Positions 52,913 to 64,000 of a stretch of 64,000 nucleotides of DNA are shown here, piece by piece; within the stretch, counting starts at the first letter, position 1; each line of letters starts with the position of its first letter. Source of the stretch: Anseranas semipalmata (Eukaryota > Chordata > Aves > Anseriformes > Anseranatidae); NCBI GenBank assembly GCA_013399115.1, contig VXAA01006448.1, forward strand, positions 434,001 through 498,000, given 5' to 3'. The notes under the pieces were generated by a model. The model was not told the DNA's origin. It was given only the letters and a program-made list of their open reading frames with translations, and ran no database searches. The translations under genes were made by a program, and so were the position numbers.

Positions 52913-54163
52913 GTAATTCGTAGTCTTAATGCATCGTTTATCTACATCTGTTTTTTTGGTTTGCATTCGTTTCTCCTCAGAAGTCTGAATTCACTCCTGG
53001 CTGCTCTAGGACTTCAGGTACAGTCATGAGCAAAGTAAAGTGCCTACTGTTAATAAAGCCTACTGTTACAGGATACATCATGAGTCACAGTTTCTTCCCT
53101 GTTTCCCCTTAGCTTACAGCTACTGCTGTATACCCCTGTTCTTGGCAGCTTCAGATAGTCTCCCATGTCACTTGGAGAGAAGAGGATGGAAAACTAAGGT
53201 CCTCATCTGCGTCTCTGTCATCTGTCCTGAGGAGGTGCTAGGTGGACTGTTATTTGTAGAGTCATCAGCATTTGAGCACTTTATAAGTAAAAATGGAGAA
53301 TGTATACTAGAGATGATTGAAAACTTCCTCATTTTGATTATTTTTAATTTAAGAAAAAAGTAAAAGAAAATGTATTGTTCCCCTCCTACCTTCCCTTTTG
53401 GTTTGGTTTTGGTTTATGTTCTCTTGTAGTTATTAAGAAGTCACTGTCATGATGGTGTCAGTTTGAACTTTGGTTTCATGGGAAAATCTCAATAGCGTTG
53501 CCCAGGGGCTTTTTGCTTCTCTAAGGTAGTGCCCCCTCAGGCACACTTTGTCAAGCCAGCAGCTGCATTTGTAGTTGGAAATTGTGACCTGCCCCTTGCT
53601 GGAAAACCCTGACTTCTTTCTTTTGACTGGTGGGTGGAGTCAAAGAGCCCAGCTTGGTTGGCATCTGGGAGGAGATTGTACAGATGGGGATCATATCAAA
53701 GGAAGCTTGGGGAAAGTTTCCAGCTTTCAGGGGGGTGAAAAGCAGTTTGTTAAATTCTCTGTTGTAGAATCTTGTCATCTTCTGCATGACAAGAAAAATG
53801 TCATTAAAACATCAGGGAAGGCTTCCTTGTCATTCCCATAATATTCCTTCCTATGCCAGTTGGCTCAAAGAGCAGTGTCAGGAAGGTGTTACTATCAGGT
53901 TACATTGCAAGGAGGAAGGGTGCTGTGTATAGATCACCACCATGAGTAAGCCCCGTGATTGTTAAATCCACTGTACAAAGGCTGCCTAGCAAGAAAGCAG
54001 CATTTCTTGATGGTTGCTCAGTTACCCACTCATTTCATTCTGTAATTTATGCTTTTAATTTTCTCAGATTGCTGTGAATGCCTGTGCCCCCATAGCCAAC
54101 CTTCTGGTTCAGTCAACACTTTGTGTTAAAGGAGTACGTCATTTCTTTTCCTGTCTCATACAG
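52913..54163. other. HECW1 intron d
   Basis: 1.25 kb, unique, no repeat recognised. Confidence 0.6.
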
Positions 54164-55477
54164 ATGATGAAGAGGTCTCGATTAGTGCAGATCCTGAGCC
54201 AGCTGACCTCCAGGAAAGCCCTGTGAACAACCCCGCAGAGGAAAGCCTCGGTGAGCCTCCATGCATCAACACAGTGACCTCAGAAAATACAGCTCCAGAA
54301 GAGCTAAATGGATACAGTGTGAACAGTATTGATAGCCCAGGGGCTGTCAAACCGCCTGGGGAAGTCAACCAGAGCAACGTAAAGGAAGAGCTAGCAGGAG
54401 ATGGGGAGGTTGATACGGTGCCAGTTCCTGAGCCCTTGGAATCCATCCCAGGAGAAGTGCTGCCTTCTTTGAGTGCTACGGACCTCACGGAGCAGCTGGC
54501 TCTGCTGGCTTGCATGTCTCCTCCTGAGACTGAAGTTAGGGAAAATAACAAAGTCAGTTCTGGTTCTCAGGAAGATGGTGGAGTCTTGAACAGCATAGAA
54601 ACTTTAGATGTCGATGAGGTGAGTGCAGATGTGCATGCTGGCAAAGACCTAGAGAAGAATCAGGAAGAAGGAGCTTCAGCCCAGGAGGACGAAGACAGCA
54701 AGCTACAACTGAGGACCACAGCAAAGAGGAAAACTAGGCCATGCTCCCTGCCTGTGTCTGAACTTGAGACAGTTATAGCTTCAGCTTGTGGTGAACCAGA
54801 GACCCCTCGCACGCACTATATACGGATCCACAACCTGCTCCACAGCCTGCCCTCAGCACAGATGAGCAGCGATGGGGAAGAAGAGCAAGATGGTGGCAAC
54901 GGTGGGGAGAATGATGAAGAGTCCACAGTCAAGGAGGCGTTGGAGAAGGAGGTGGTCAGTGAGACAATGGCAGCAGAGCCTCCTCTGGAAAATGAGGTCG
55001 AAGATAACTTCAGCCAATGCACAGTGCCTCCCGGGACCTTGGATGAGCAACTCTCTGACCTAAATGATGGGCTGTTGGATGGGGAACACCCCAGGACAGG
55101 AAGCGAGAGCGAGTCGAGCTCCAGACCCAATGGTGACAACGAATGCGAGGCGTGCGACACCTCTTGCTACAGCCCCTCTTGCTACAGCACCTCCTGCTAT
55201 GACAGTAACAATCGCTTCTCCAGCCATACCCGCTTTTCCTCCGTCGACAGTGCAAAGATTTCTGAGAGCACGGTCTTTTCCTCACAAGATGATGATGAGG
55301 AGGAGAACAGTGCTTTTGAGTCAGTGCCAGATTCAGTACAGAGCCCTGAGCTGGACAGGGAGCAAGTGGATGGCTCCTCCCAGTGGCCAGATGAACTAGT
55401 AGCTCATGGTGGGAATCCACAAACAGCCACAGAGAGTCTAGACACCCCAATAGCAGGTCCAAGCAGCAGAAGAGAAG
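54164..55477 (+). CDS. HECW1: HECW1 large exon e: acidic linker between C2 and WW1
   Basis: 1314 bases, 437 complete codons plus split codons at both ends, with no stop. It starts DDEEVSISADPEPADLQESP and ends AGPSSRREG. It is rich in Glu, Asp, Ser and Pro and looks intrinsically disordered. Three parts look conserved with human HECW1: the island around KRKTRPCSLPVSELETVIAS through TPRTHYIRIHNLLHSLPSAQ (about 54724-54864), the Cys-Tyr repeat at 55159-55203, and the stretch from RFSSHTRFSSVDSAKISEST to QSPELD. The rest has diverged, and the exon seems shorter than its human counterpart. The acceptor is ctcatacag at 54163. The donor is gttaga at 55478 (weak), directly followed in frame by a TAG stop at 55480-55482. 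Confidence 0.96.
55159..55203 (+). repeat. HECW1: In-frame 15-bp repeat encoding a Ser-Cys-Tyr motif
   Basis: Three tandem 15-base units inside exon e, translating to TSCYS, PSCYS and TSCYD. Human HECW1 has the same type of repeat with more units, as I remember it. Confidence 0.9.
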
Positions 55478-55499
55478 GTTAGATCCTGAGAATTGATGC

Positions 55500-55680
55500 G
55501 CTGAGCAACCCTGATTATCTGGATGTCAGAGAAGGCATCAGATAATCGAGGTTTCAGATAGCTCACGGTTTATTTCCTGTAAATTTGGGGGCTCTGTGCT
55601 GGGCGATATATCAGGGAGGGTTGGATAATTGAGCCTCTCTTTAAAAATCCCAGTAAAATCCCAGTATATACAGATGGGGA
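55500..55680. mobile_element. Possible remnant of a Tigger/pogo-like DNA transposon
   Basis: Contains several GATTATC/GATAAT(C/T)GAG words in both orientations (gattatctgg, cagataatcgagg, ggataattgagcc), which resemble the terminal sequences of old Tigger-type elements. A 9-bp perfect inverted repeat (55513-55521 with 55539-55547) is part of it. The assignment is by resemblance only. Confidence 0.3.
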
Positions 55681-58600
55681 TCTGTTTATATGGATTCCTG
55701 TAGATATACATGCATCATTATAAAATCAAGATTAGCTGAAGTGATGTGGCAGATCAGCATTATCACATCCACCAACCCATTCCTTATTTCCTGGGATTGT
55801 TTCATTTCACGTATCTGATGTACTGCCATGTCTCTGGTAGGCAGTGAGAGGACCAGCCTGTGCGTGTCAAGGGGCAGATATGCTGATTTACTCCATCTAA
55901 AGATCTGGGCCAGTGTCTGTATATGATTGGTAGCCATACACAGTCATTCATGTGGAGAAAAGCAAATATTTGCTAGTTAGAAATGAAACCAGCTGCCTCT
56001 TACAAAGCCTGTTTACTCCAATTTCTCAAATATCAAACAGATCTACGTCAGATTTCACAGAACATAGGGCAACTCTGAGATTATTTTTTTCGCAGATGCT
56101 TTGAAAATTTAACTATATAAAAGTTCTCATCTCATCCTTTTCTAGAGATAAAACATAATTATGAAAATAATTTTTGTCTTTGTAATTTAGGTATTTTTTT
56201 TCCCAATCCTTCCAAACCCTTTCATTAAATTTCTACCTTTGGTAAGTTGTTTTATATAGTACAGAGTTACATAAAGGGTCATTTGGTCACTCATTTTTTC
56301 TTCAGCTCGTTTATTGTTTTTCTCAGGCTGAAGAAATAAGGGCCTCAGCAGCAGCTAAGGGATATGCAGCAACATCAAGAGGTAGTCTTTGCATTCCCAA
56401 ATTCTGAGTCAGCTGTCCCCTAGTATAAGTGACACCAAATTTAAACAGCACCAAGAGGAAAACATATTTGGGGATTACTGGGAAACTGCAACCGAAGCAT
56501 CCTTCTACCTTTTCCTTGTCCATTCCCACTTCATTTACCTCCACCTTCCGCTGGCAGAAGGAAAGGTGTAAGGGTGTCCTTACATGCAGGACTGTGTAAA
56601 GACTTCCTAGACAGCTGTGCCTAAGCAATTATTCACTAGCCCAAAAAATTAAATTCTCAGAAATATGCAGAGACACAGAAATCCCCAGTGAGGTGAACTT
56701 TCTTCCTTTCAGGCAAGGGTATTTGTATGTGGACAGCATTTATGTGCACATATGTGTAGGAAGGCACGAGTGTGTGTGTGCATGGGACCATGCTTACAGA
56801 TTTGATGGTTATTTTGGACTGTGTGCACTTCTGACAGGAAATGTGGGGAGAGGGTATCTTACGCATATGGATTCAGTACAGCTACAAGATTTGTCCCTCG
56901 AGCCTGTATAAAGCTCACTGCAGCATTCAGAGTGACTTTGCTTTGATTAGCTGAGAGAATGTCTGAAGGGCAGCCCTGTTCTTAGCACTCTTTCAATATC
57001 ACCAGGGGGTGCTTCAGTAAACGTGCACATTGTTTCACGATTTGGCGGCTGTTACAAATACAGTAGATGTGGTCACCTCCGTCCACTCCAGGTGACTGAT
57101 ACTACCATGCATCCACTGGCTTGGCGTAACTATCTTGACTAGGGGAGAGTCAATTATGGTGAGGTAAGTAAAGAAACATAGACGGATGTTCTGCTAGTTT
57201 GTGCTACAACACCTGTAGTAACAGCACAATTTTTCAGGCTGTGAGAGATGGACTTCTAGCACTGAGTAATAATTTATGTAACTCTGCTGTCTGTTCAAAA
57301 CACACAGCAGATGTGACTGTGGGATACGCCTATACACAAGTGGTTTAATGAAGACATTTAAGAGGCCATACGGTATCATCAGAGCACCTAGAAGAGGGAG
57401 TATTTTTGTCTAAGCATTTTTCTCACTTGTGGATGGTGTGAGATTTTTTTCAGTTTTATACAAAATTGGTTTCTGCCTTCTAGCTGTTGGTTGTTTAAAG
57501 AAAAAATATACATATATTTAGGCAATTTTTTTTTTTTTTTTACATTTGGTAGCTATATGTATATGTTTATTTTTTACAAAATGTTCTTTCTTAGGGTATT
57601 AAAATACTGACATTAAAGACAGCTAAACCAGCCAGCACACAGAATTTGGCTCAGCTGAATGGTCTGCTTTTAATTTTTAAGTATCTGTGTAATTTTCTGG
57701 TGATATTGGAAACACTATTTCTTTTTTCCCTAAGCTGCACCTTTTTGATGCACATAGATGTTTTATTTATGTAACTTAGATTGTATCTCTGTAATACAGA
57801 CCCACCTGGACCTAGAGGTTATAGCAAAAACTGTTACTACACAATATGAAAACGTGTCCATTAGTAGGATGAATAGTCCTGATTTCTAAGGTTTTAAGGA
57901 CAGAACAAGAACGAATCTGAATTCTAGAACCTGCAAAGTTTTGTCTTGCAGTTTCCTCATTCCCACAGTTAAGTAAGTCTAAGATGAGGAATAATTTTTC
58001 ATCCTTACCATAAACTTCTTAGTTTCTTAAAGGATTCTATAAACATTGACTGGATCTTAAGTTACTTGTTCCTCTCAATAGAACATGAGTTTGGACATTT
58101 GCTTAGATTTCACTGATTTCATATTTAGATATATAGGCATATATACAATGTTAGTGTTTTTTATAAAAACTACCTCTGCACTGTCTACTTACTGTGTGTC
58201 ACTTTTTCTTCTTCTTCTTCCCTCTTCTGTATCTCAGGTCTTCCCTCTTTATCTCAGGTCCTGACTATGTCTCACTATCTTTTGTCCTCCTCTTCTGCCA
58301 CCTGTCTCCTACCTGTTTCTGGTCCTTCTCTCATTCTCCCTCCTTCCACCCAAGATGGACACTTTGAATTTTGAAAAATACCTGTAGAAGGGGACAATCT
58401 TCTGCTTTGCAGGGACTGCATAATCCTGTCACTCCAGTCCACTAATACAGTCATTTATCCTTTGGAAAAGCAGAGAAAGATTCAAGGCAGCTTTTAGCCT
58501 TGTATTCTGCTGACAGGAGAAGTTGGAACCAGAATTTTGCATGTTCCTGCCCAATTTCTGCAGAAGCTTGAGCTGTACAGTATTTCTCAGAGATCAAGCC

Positions 58601-58888
58601 TGATTCTTCTCTCGCTTACACTTGTGTGTCTATGAGTCCAGAATCTGGCCCATAATAGCTTAGCATTGAGTCAAACCTGAGAGCAGAGCCTTGACTGCAT
58701 TATTTTCATAATTCTTTGGCATGTGAGTTATTATTAAAATAGTGCCTGGAAATAGGAATAACCAGAGCTGTTAGTACACCAGGCTAACCTCTGTAAAAAA
58801 TAATCACTTGTTTTACAGTAGCACATTTTTTGAACCACATTGTGAAAACAGTGAATGACTGTCAATGTCTTGAATATCTTGTCCATAG
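55681..58888. other. Remainder of HECW1 intron e
   Basis: Unique AT-rich sequence. A pyrimidine-rich zone at about 58200-58350 contains a near-tandem pair of about 20 bp (58216-58238 and 58239-58258, each ending tatctcagg). No gene or RNA recognised. Confidence 0.55.
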
Positions 58889-58990
58889 GTGATTGTCCTT
58901 TACTCCATAATTCTCAGCCAGTCAGCCAGCTTCCTTCTCTGAGGCCTGAACATCATCACTACCCAACTATCGATGAGCCTCTTCCACCAA
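58889..58990 (+). CDS. HECW1: HECW1 internal exon f: segment before WW1
   Basis: 102 bases encoding GDCPLLHNSQPVSQLPSLRP then EHHHYPTIDEPLPP plus one base of the next codon (Asn in human, beginning the first WW domain). The acceptor is tgtccatag at 58888 with only a modest pyrimidine tract; the donor is gtaagc at 58991. Phases are 1 in and 1 out. It is nearly identical to human HECW1. The WW1 exon should be next, but I could not find it in the 5 kb that remain. Confidence 0.96.
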
Positions 58991-61900
58991 GTAAGCTTTA
59001 GTTTTTTAATTTATTACATTTTTCAGCCTTTCCTGTTAACTCAAACAGTGTAGAGGTCAGTATGTCTTTCTACGTAACCCCATCTGTTCTGTATATACTT
59101 TATCCAGAACCCAAGCAATATGGTCTTTTGTTTCCCATTTCTGACCTTGACTTCAAGTGTTGACATGTTATTTTGGACAAGCTTTATAACCTGCCTCTGC
59201 CTTGATCCATCCTCTTCCTTAGCTACCATGAAATGAGAATAATAATATTTCCCTGTCTCCAGTCAATGTTGTAAGACTAGAATGAGTGGGTATCTGTCAA
59301 GTGTTCTGGGAGCCTTACAAAAAAGCTTCTGGGTGCTGTATCAGCAAGGTACTCTGATTTTTCTATAATGTTGTCTTCAGGTTTTTCCATAACCCAATTC
59401 AAACATGGTTTGGGATGGCACTCCCTGTCGTCTGTCAGCTCTACTTGCAGGTCGAACAGGAACCCTTTCATAGGATGCTCCTGGGAGAGATAGCAGGTCC
59501 AAATCTGAGCAAAACCAGCAGAAACTGGGGAAGGGCACTTCATGTACCATGGACCCGTCGTACTGTTTTTGGATTTGATGGTCAATTAATTTTATGTTCA
59601 ATATAGACTGTAATGGCCTCTGCAGTTGTGCTGAATAAAAATTGGAGGATTGTAAGTAGAGTGATCAACGAGCAGGCTGATAATACAGGATTTTTACTGC
59701 TGTGTCTACTGCTGAAGATGTTTTCGGTTGTCTCTGTAGCCTTTCCCTTGTATACCTGGAGGATTAGCCCGCTTTTTGCGTTAGCGTTAACTGCCCAGCA
59801 GAGTGCACTCTATGCCCTGCAACGTCCTGCAAATCAACTTTCAACTTCCGCACGTGATTTAGCAACCTAAATTGTGCAGTGTCTCAGAAAAACAACCAGG
59901 CGTGTAAACAAAGCACTCTATTTTCTTCAAAGCCCGGGAAGGGAACACACTTATTTGGCCTATGGTGCCCTTGACAAATAATTCATCATTTACCAACCAT
60001 GCTGTCAGTATTCCCTAAACTGAAAATAGCCCCGATGCTGGTGTCAGCTGCACAGTAGCATGAATGATTCAAATGCCTCTAGTCCGATGAAGTCTTATTA
60101 GATTCCCACTGTGGCTTACCAGTGAATGATGAAATGGGAATGGTTACCTCTGTAATAGGAAAATATTTCTTTTCCTCCCACTCTTACCTCAACACTTTGT
60201 GAATACGGCGCATTCCCAATTAGATGACTTAATGATAGGACACTGACATCAGCTCAGGTAAACAAAACGTACTGTGCATCCATATCCCATATTCATCCGT
60301 CACCAATTTAATACATTTTTCCTCTTTTTTATAATTATCCTCAAAAGGCAAGTATTTCTACCGTTGGTTTTCACAAGTGCTTTCACAACAGGGTTTAAGA
60401 ACGTGAAATGCAGTGTATGACAATACAGTACAGAAGCGGTATCCCTTTGTAGGATTTTATTTTATCATTTGCATATAACATCATTTTTACAGTAAAGGCT
60501 GAGGCTTTGGGATTAAGTATATTGATTTTAATAGGAATAGACTCTACTAAGCTAATTTTGTGGGGAAAAGAGTTGCATTAGCTAATATCACCTAGGAAGG
60601 CAGCTCTAAAAGCTCTCAATGAAATTTCAGAGTAATTTGAAAAAGAAAAATGTAGTCTTAATCTAGAAATGTTTCTACTTCTAGCATTCAGCATCACTAT
60701 ATCAGTGCCTTTAATGCTCTTAATCCTAGTTAAATAATTCCTGAATAGTGTGAAAGGAAGAAGCTTTGTATTTTAAACGTGAGTTACATGATTAAACCTG
60801 GCTTGCTTCTCACATGCAGCATTAGCTTCTGCCCATAAGTACTGTTGAAGATAATTTGCCATTGCTGCAAGTCCAATGTTGACTGGTTTTACACTGGTCA
60901 TGGATAATCTTCTGGACAGTCTTCTTTCTCTTTGGAATCGTTTTCTGAACATCTTTGTTTCATCATAACTCCACAACAGTTGGTCCCAGGGAGGAAATTT
61001 AATTTCAGACAGCTTTGTTTGGGAAAGTAAGGTAGAACAGATTCATTATTTAAGTACAAATGTCATAGTGACCAGTCCAAATTTTAAGGCCTGTATGTGA
61101 TTGACAGATTTGCGGAACTTGTATTGCCTTGTGACAGCGTTTATAGTCACCCCTTATTATGTGTGTGTTTGCTAGTACTGCTGCAAGCCTTACAGAACTG
61201 AAGCCAAGAAAAATACATGTGCCCAGTTCAGCGCTGCTCTATGCCAAAGGTGTGGCTGAGCTGGGAAAGGCAGCATGTTTACTTTGCCCCTCCAGGATTA
61301 TGGACCTGTCAGAAAAAGTTGCGTCTTCTGGTATAACTCAGAGCAGTTTCAGAGGCTGCTGTGAAATATGACTCGGCTGATGGAGGGGGATCACTGGAGA
61401 ACAGAACCAGTGCTGTCCCGTCTCCTGCCTGTGCTCCAGCATGCCACTGCTGCAGAGGTTAGATGGAGGTTAGTCTCTGTTGTAGTCACAGTCTTTTTTT
61501 GCCTGAAAAACTAACAAAGAAGCCTGAAGAGATTTGGCTGCTTCCTAGATCACCTATGCCCCTGAAGTAGCATGAAGGAACTTGAGCACAGCTCAAAAGC
61601 AGAGTCCTGTCTGTCAGTTCACCTGTCAGCCCATCATCTCTCTGTGCAGGTATCCATCCATCTGTCCACAAATCTGGTATCATATGCAGCATCGGTGACT
61701 TGTATGACTTACTGGTTGTCTTGTGGGAAGGCAGGAAGTGCACCTGCCATCTATGGACAACAAAAATACCAGCACCTGCCACTCTCTGACAGCCTTCCCA
61801 GGTGATCAAAAGAATAGTTATTCAGCTGATCAGAAAGGCTGTTGCAAGGATCAGCACTCATCTAGGACTGCTGCAGGTTTCCCGAAAGCCATGTGACAGA

Positions 61901-62430
61901 GTTCCTAATATTTCAGTATGCGACTGCAAGTATCAGCCCATGGTTTCAGGTGTATGTACACATAAATCAATGAATAAAGCAGTACTCACAGTTAGATAGG
62001 TGTAGTTCATGTCTGTACGTAATGCTGCTGCATGTCTGATACATCCAGCAGAGATAGCCTTCCTGAAATTGTAATCCAGTCTGCACAATCCTGATGTGAT
62101 ATTTTCACCATGGCCTCCAAGCTCTGGACAAGTTTCGTTGCTCCTGGATTTCTAAGTATTGTGCTTAGGAGTTTAGGAACTCTGAGTTACATTTAATTAG
62201 GGAGACACTGCAGCATAGCCTCTGAAGCCAGTACTGCATAGGGCTGGATTATGAGAAACACTTGTTTTACTGTGTAATTGGGTAGTTTTATTCTTACTAA
62301 GTGTTTATCAGCAGGATCCAGACCAATATGACCTGGATTATTAGTTGATGTCTTCTATATAGGTTGACTAGAGTGTGGGTCTAAGCCTACAAGTCTCTAA
62401 TTATCCATTGAGCTTTATTATTCTCAACTT
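58991..62430. other. Intron 3' of HECW1 exon f
   Basis: No WW-domain exon was found. Two overlapping - strand frames at 59277-59606 lie in a GC-richer patch and are not recognised. The stretch at about 59880-60300 is free of known repeats and rich in ATTA and TGAC words, a plausible but unproven conserved non-coding element. Confidence 0.5.
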
Positions 62431-62742
62431 AGAATCATAGAATATCCCGAGTTGGAAGGGACCCACAAGAATCATTGAGTCCAAATCCTGGGTCCACACA
62501 GGACCACCCAAAAATCAGACCTTATGTCTGAGAGTGTTCTCCAAACACTTCTTGAACTCCAGCAGGCTCGGTGCCGTGACCACTTCCCTGGAGAGCCTGT
62601 TCCAGTGCCCAAGCACCCTCTCAGTGAGGAACCTTTTCCTGATATCCAACCTAAACCTCCCCTGTCGCAGCTTCACACCATTCCCTCAGGTCCTATCGCT
62701 GGTCACCAGAGAGAAGAGATCAGTGCCTGCCCTTATTACATG
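62431..62742 (-). mobile_element. CR1 LINE 3' fragment
   Basis: The + strand begins agaatcatagaatatcccga with gttggaagggacccacaaga, the reverse complement of a CR1 3' end. It continues through the ORF2 tail (ctggagagcctgttccagtg) and ends around 62740. 5'-truncated and moderately diverged. Confidence 0.92.
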
Positions 62743-64000
62743 TATACTACAGTGTGGAGGGCTAGGCTTTAGCCTTTGCCAGACGACAGCAAGAAAAATG
62801 AAGATCTTCTTAGTGAAGGTACATCAAGTCACCTTTAATTTGGGCCAAGATTATCTCCTTGTTTAGGATGTTGCAAATAATGCATGGCTCCAGAAGGGCC
62901 ATTGCCCACCCATGGTGGTACACCTGCCACTAGTGACAGCGTGCTTGGCAAGGCATTGGCCTTCAGCCTGCCTTGTGTGTCAGTCTGATTGCCTTCAATG
63001 TGCATCTGTTGTGCTCAATGTGCCGTTTTTCACCGTCCTGTGTTTTAGATATTGTTTTCACAAAGCTGTGTTCTTGTTCTTGAAACAGCATCCTTGCTAC
63101 AACATCCTTGGGAAACCTTACCCGGAAACAGAAACAGAGAGCCCTCCCCTTAAGATTATATAGTGATGTTCACAGTGAGTGAGGAAGACCGTATGTATGT
63201 ACCTGTGATGTAAGCATAGGTCTTGCAGCTATAATTACTGAGGTACTTACAGTCAACTCTGACAGAAATAATGCATATGCATAAGGTTCTTGCTGTTTTG
63301 AAGTCTTACAGAAAATTCCTCCAAGGACTCCTGGTGTCCTTTTCAGGTTCCTGGGACTCACATGCTGAGGGCAACCAGCCATAGACTTAAAAAAGCTGGG
63401 ACCAGGTATGGGAACTGAATTTAGCCAGGGCCAATGTTTTAGAGAGGGGAACTGGTTGTGAAGGATGGGTTTCCAGACACAGCAAGGAGAGGTACAACTT
63501 CAGTCCTACTCTTAGAAAGAGTAGCGGATAATACGTAAAGAATGAAGTCCAGCTGATCCTGAATTTGATCATAGAAAATCATAGGAGGCATGGACTCACC
63601 CCAGTTAGAGCAGGGAAGATGGCATCATAGTAAGACTATAGGAATAACAGAGAGTTTTTGCCCCCAGAAGTAATTACCATATGTGCATTTGTGTGTGAAT
63701 GTGGGGTTTGTACATAAACACACGTTGAAAGTATGTGCTTAAATTTACATATATATGTCATCAGCTGATGGATCATATAGAAATATGAAGCTAGCAAGTC
63801 AAATTTATATCACTACTCCATACTTTCCAAGCAATCTGATGTGGGGGTCTGTTACTTTCACTTCGGAATTTCTCCTGTTCCAAACCCTTTTTTAATCAAT
63901 GTTACTATTTTCCACAAACCATCAGATACTGAAGAACTTCTAGTTTTCAATCATGGGACAATTTAAACAAACATTAGCAGGAGACAATAATGATGGACGG
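62743..64000. other. Intronic sequence to the window end
   Basis: Unique AT-rich sequence; nothing recognised. Confidence 0.55.

Larger units (their letters stand above)
24360..58990 (+). other. HECW1: HECW1 locus, six internal exons and their introns
   Basis: Six exons can be chained on the + strand with matching phases; their translation follows human HECW1 (NEDL1) in order with no missing segment from the start of the C2 domain to the residues before WW1. The family is NEDD4-like: N-terminal HECW domain, C2, linker, WW domains, C-terminal HECT. The protein is cytoplasmic and transfers ubiquitin to substrates. The paralogue HECW2 is excluded because the C2 exons carry the HECW1 residues (for example [19 protein letters not shown]). 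Intron lengths are about 11.2, 14.9, 2.0, 1.25 and 3.4 kb. No exon for the upstream HECW domain or for WW1 was recognised, so the gene should extend beyond both window ends. Confidence 0.95.

Noticed and set aside
54156..55462. Antisense frames opposite HECW1 exon e (up to 150 codons)
   Set aside because: Shadow frames of a real coding exon, with no independent support.
24360..58990. Identification as the paralogue HECW2
   Set aside because: The C2 exons and the segment before WW1 carry HECW1-type residues (for example [25 protein letters not shown]), and HECW2 differs at many of these positions.
58991..64000. Search for the HECW1 WW1 exon
   Set aside because: No stretch encoding the expected WW-domain start was recognised; the exon probably lies beyond the window.
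1..64000. CRISPR arrays, bacterial operons, tRNA or rRNA genes
   Set aside because: None seen on either strand; repeats are those of a vertebrate nuclear genome.

Overview
The window is vertebrate nuclear DNA, almost certainly from a bird: AT-rich, intron-dominated sequence with few repeats. Those repeats are mostly CR1 LINE fragments ending in the avian ATTCTATG-type 3' terminus, plus two long terminal repeats of kinds I recognise from bird genomes. The species cannot be told from the sequence.

The only protein-coding gene I can support is HECW1 (NEDL1), a NEDD4-family HECT E3 ubiquitin ligase, on the + strand. Six consecutive internal exons are present at 24360/24363-24438, 35611-35780, 50665-50807, 52812-52912, 54164-55477 and 58889-58990. 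All splice phases agree (phase 1, 0, 2, 1, 1, then 1 at the exit), and together they encode about 635 residues. The first four carry the C2 domain, the large fifth exon carries the acidic, Ser/Glu-rich linker, and the sixth carries the short segment just before the first WW domain. The N-terminal exons, the WW domains and the catalytic HECT domain lie outside the window. Conservation with human HECW1, as I remember it, is near complete in the C2 exons and loose in the linker.

Layout: 1-24359 is non-coding, taken as intron 5' of the C2 exons, with a solo LTR (11173-11770), a CR1 (12278-12670), a 72-bp tandem duplication, a second LTR (21026-21746) and a probable assembly duplication (20192-20627 = 20770-21205). 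From 24439 to 50664 there are two long introns holding four + strand CR1 fragments and one 186-base N gap inside a CR1, and a long - strand CR1 (46157-47715). From 50665 to 58990 the exons are closely spaced. From 58991 to the end is the next intron, with one more - strand CR1.

I found no convincing new biological system. The most useful second-look items are a tandem NAGNAG splice acceptor, weak donors after the third and fifth exons (the latter followed at once by an in-frame stop and a nearby inverted repeat), a short Cys-Tyr repeat in the linker, a likely false duplication flanked by single Ns, and a few unexplained open frames.
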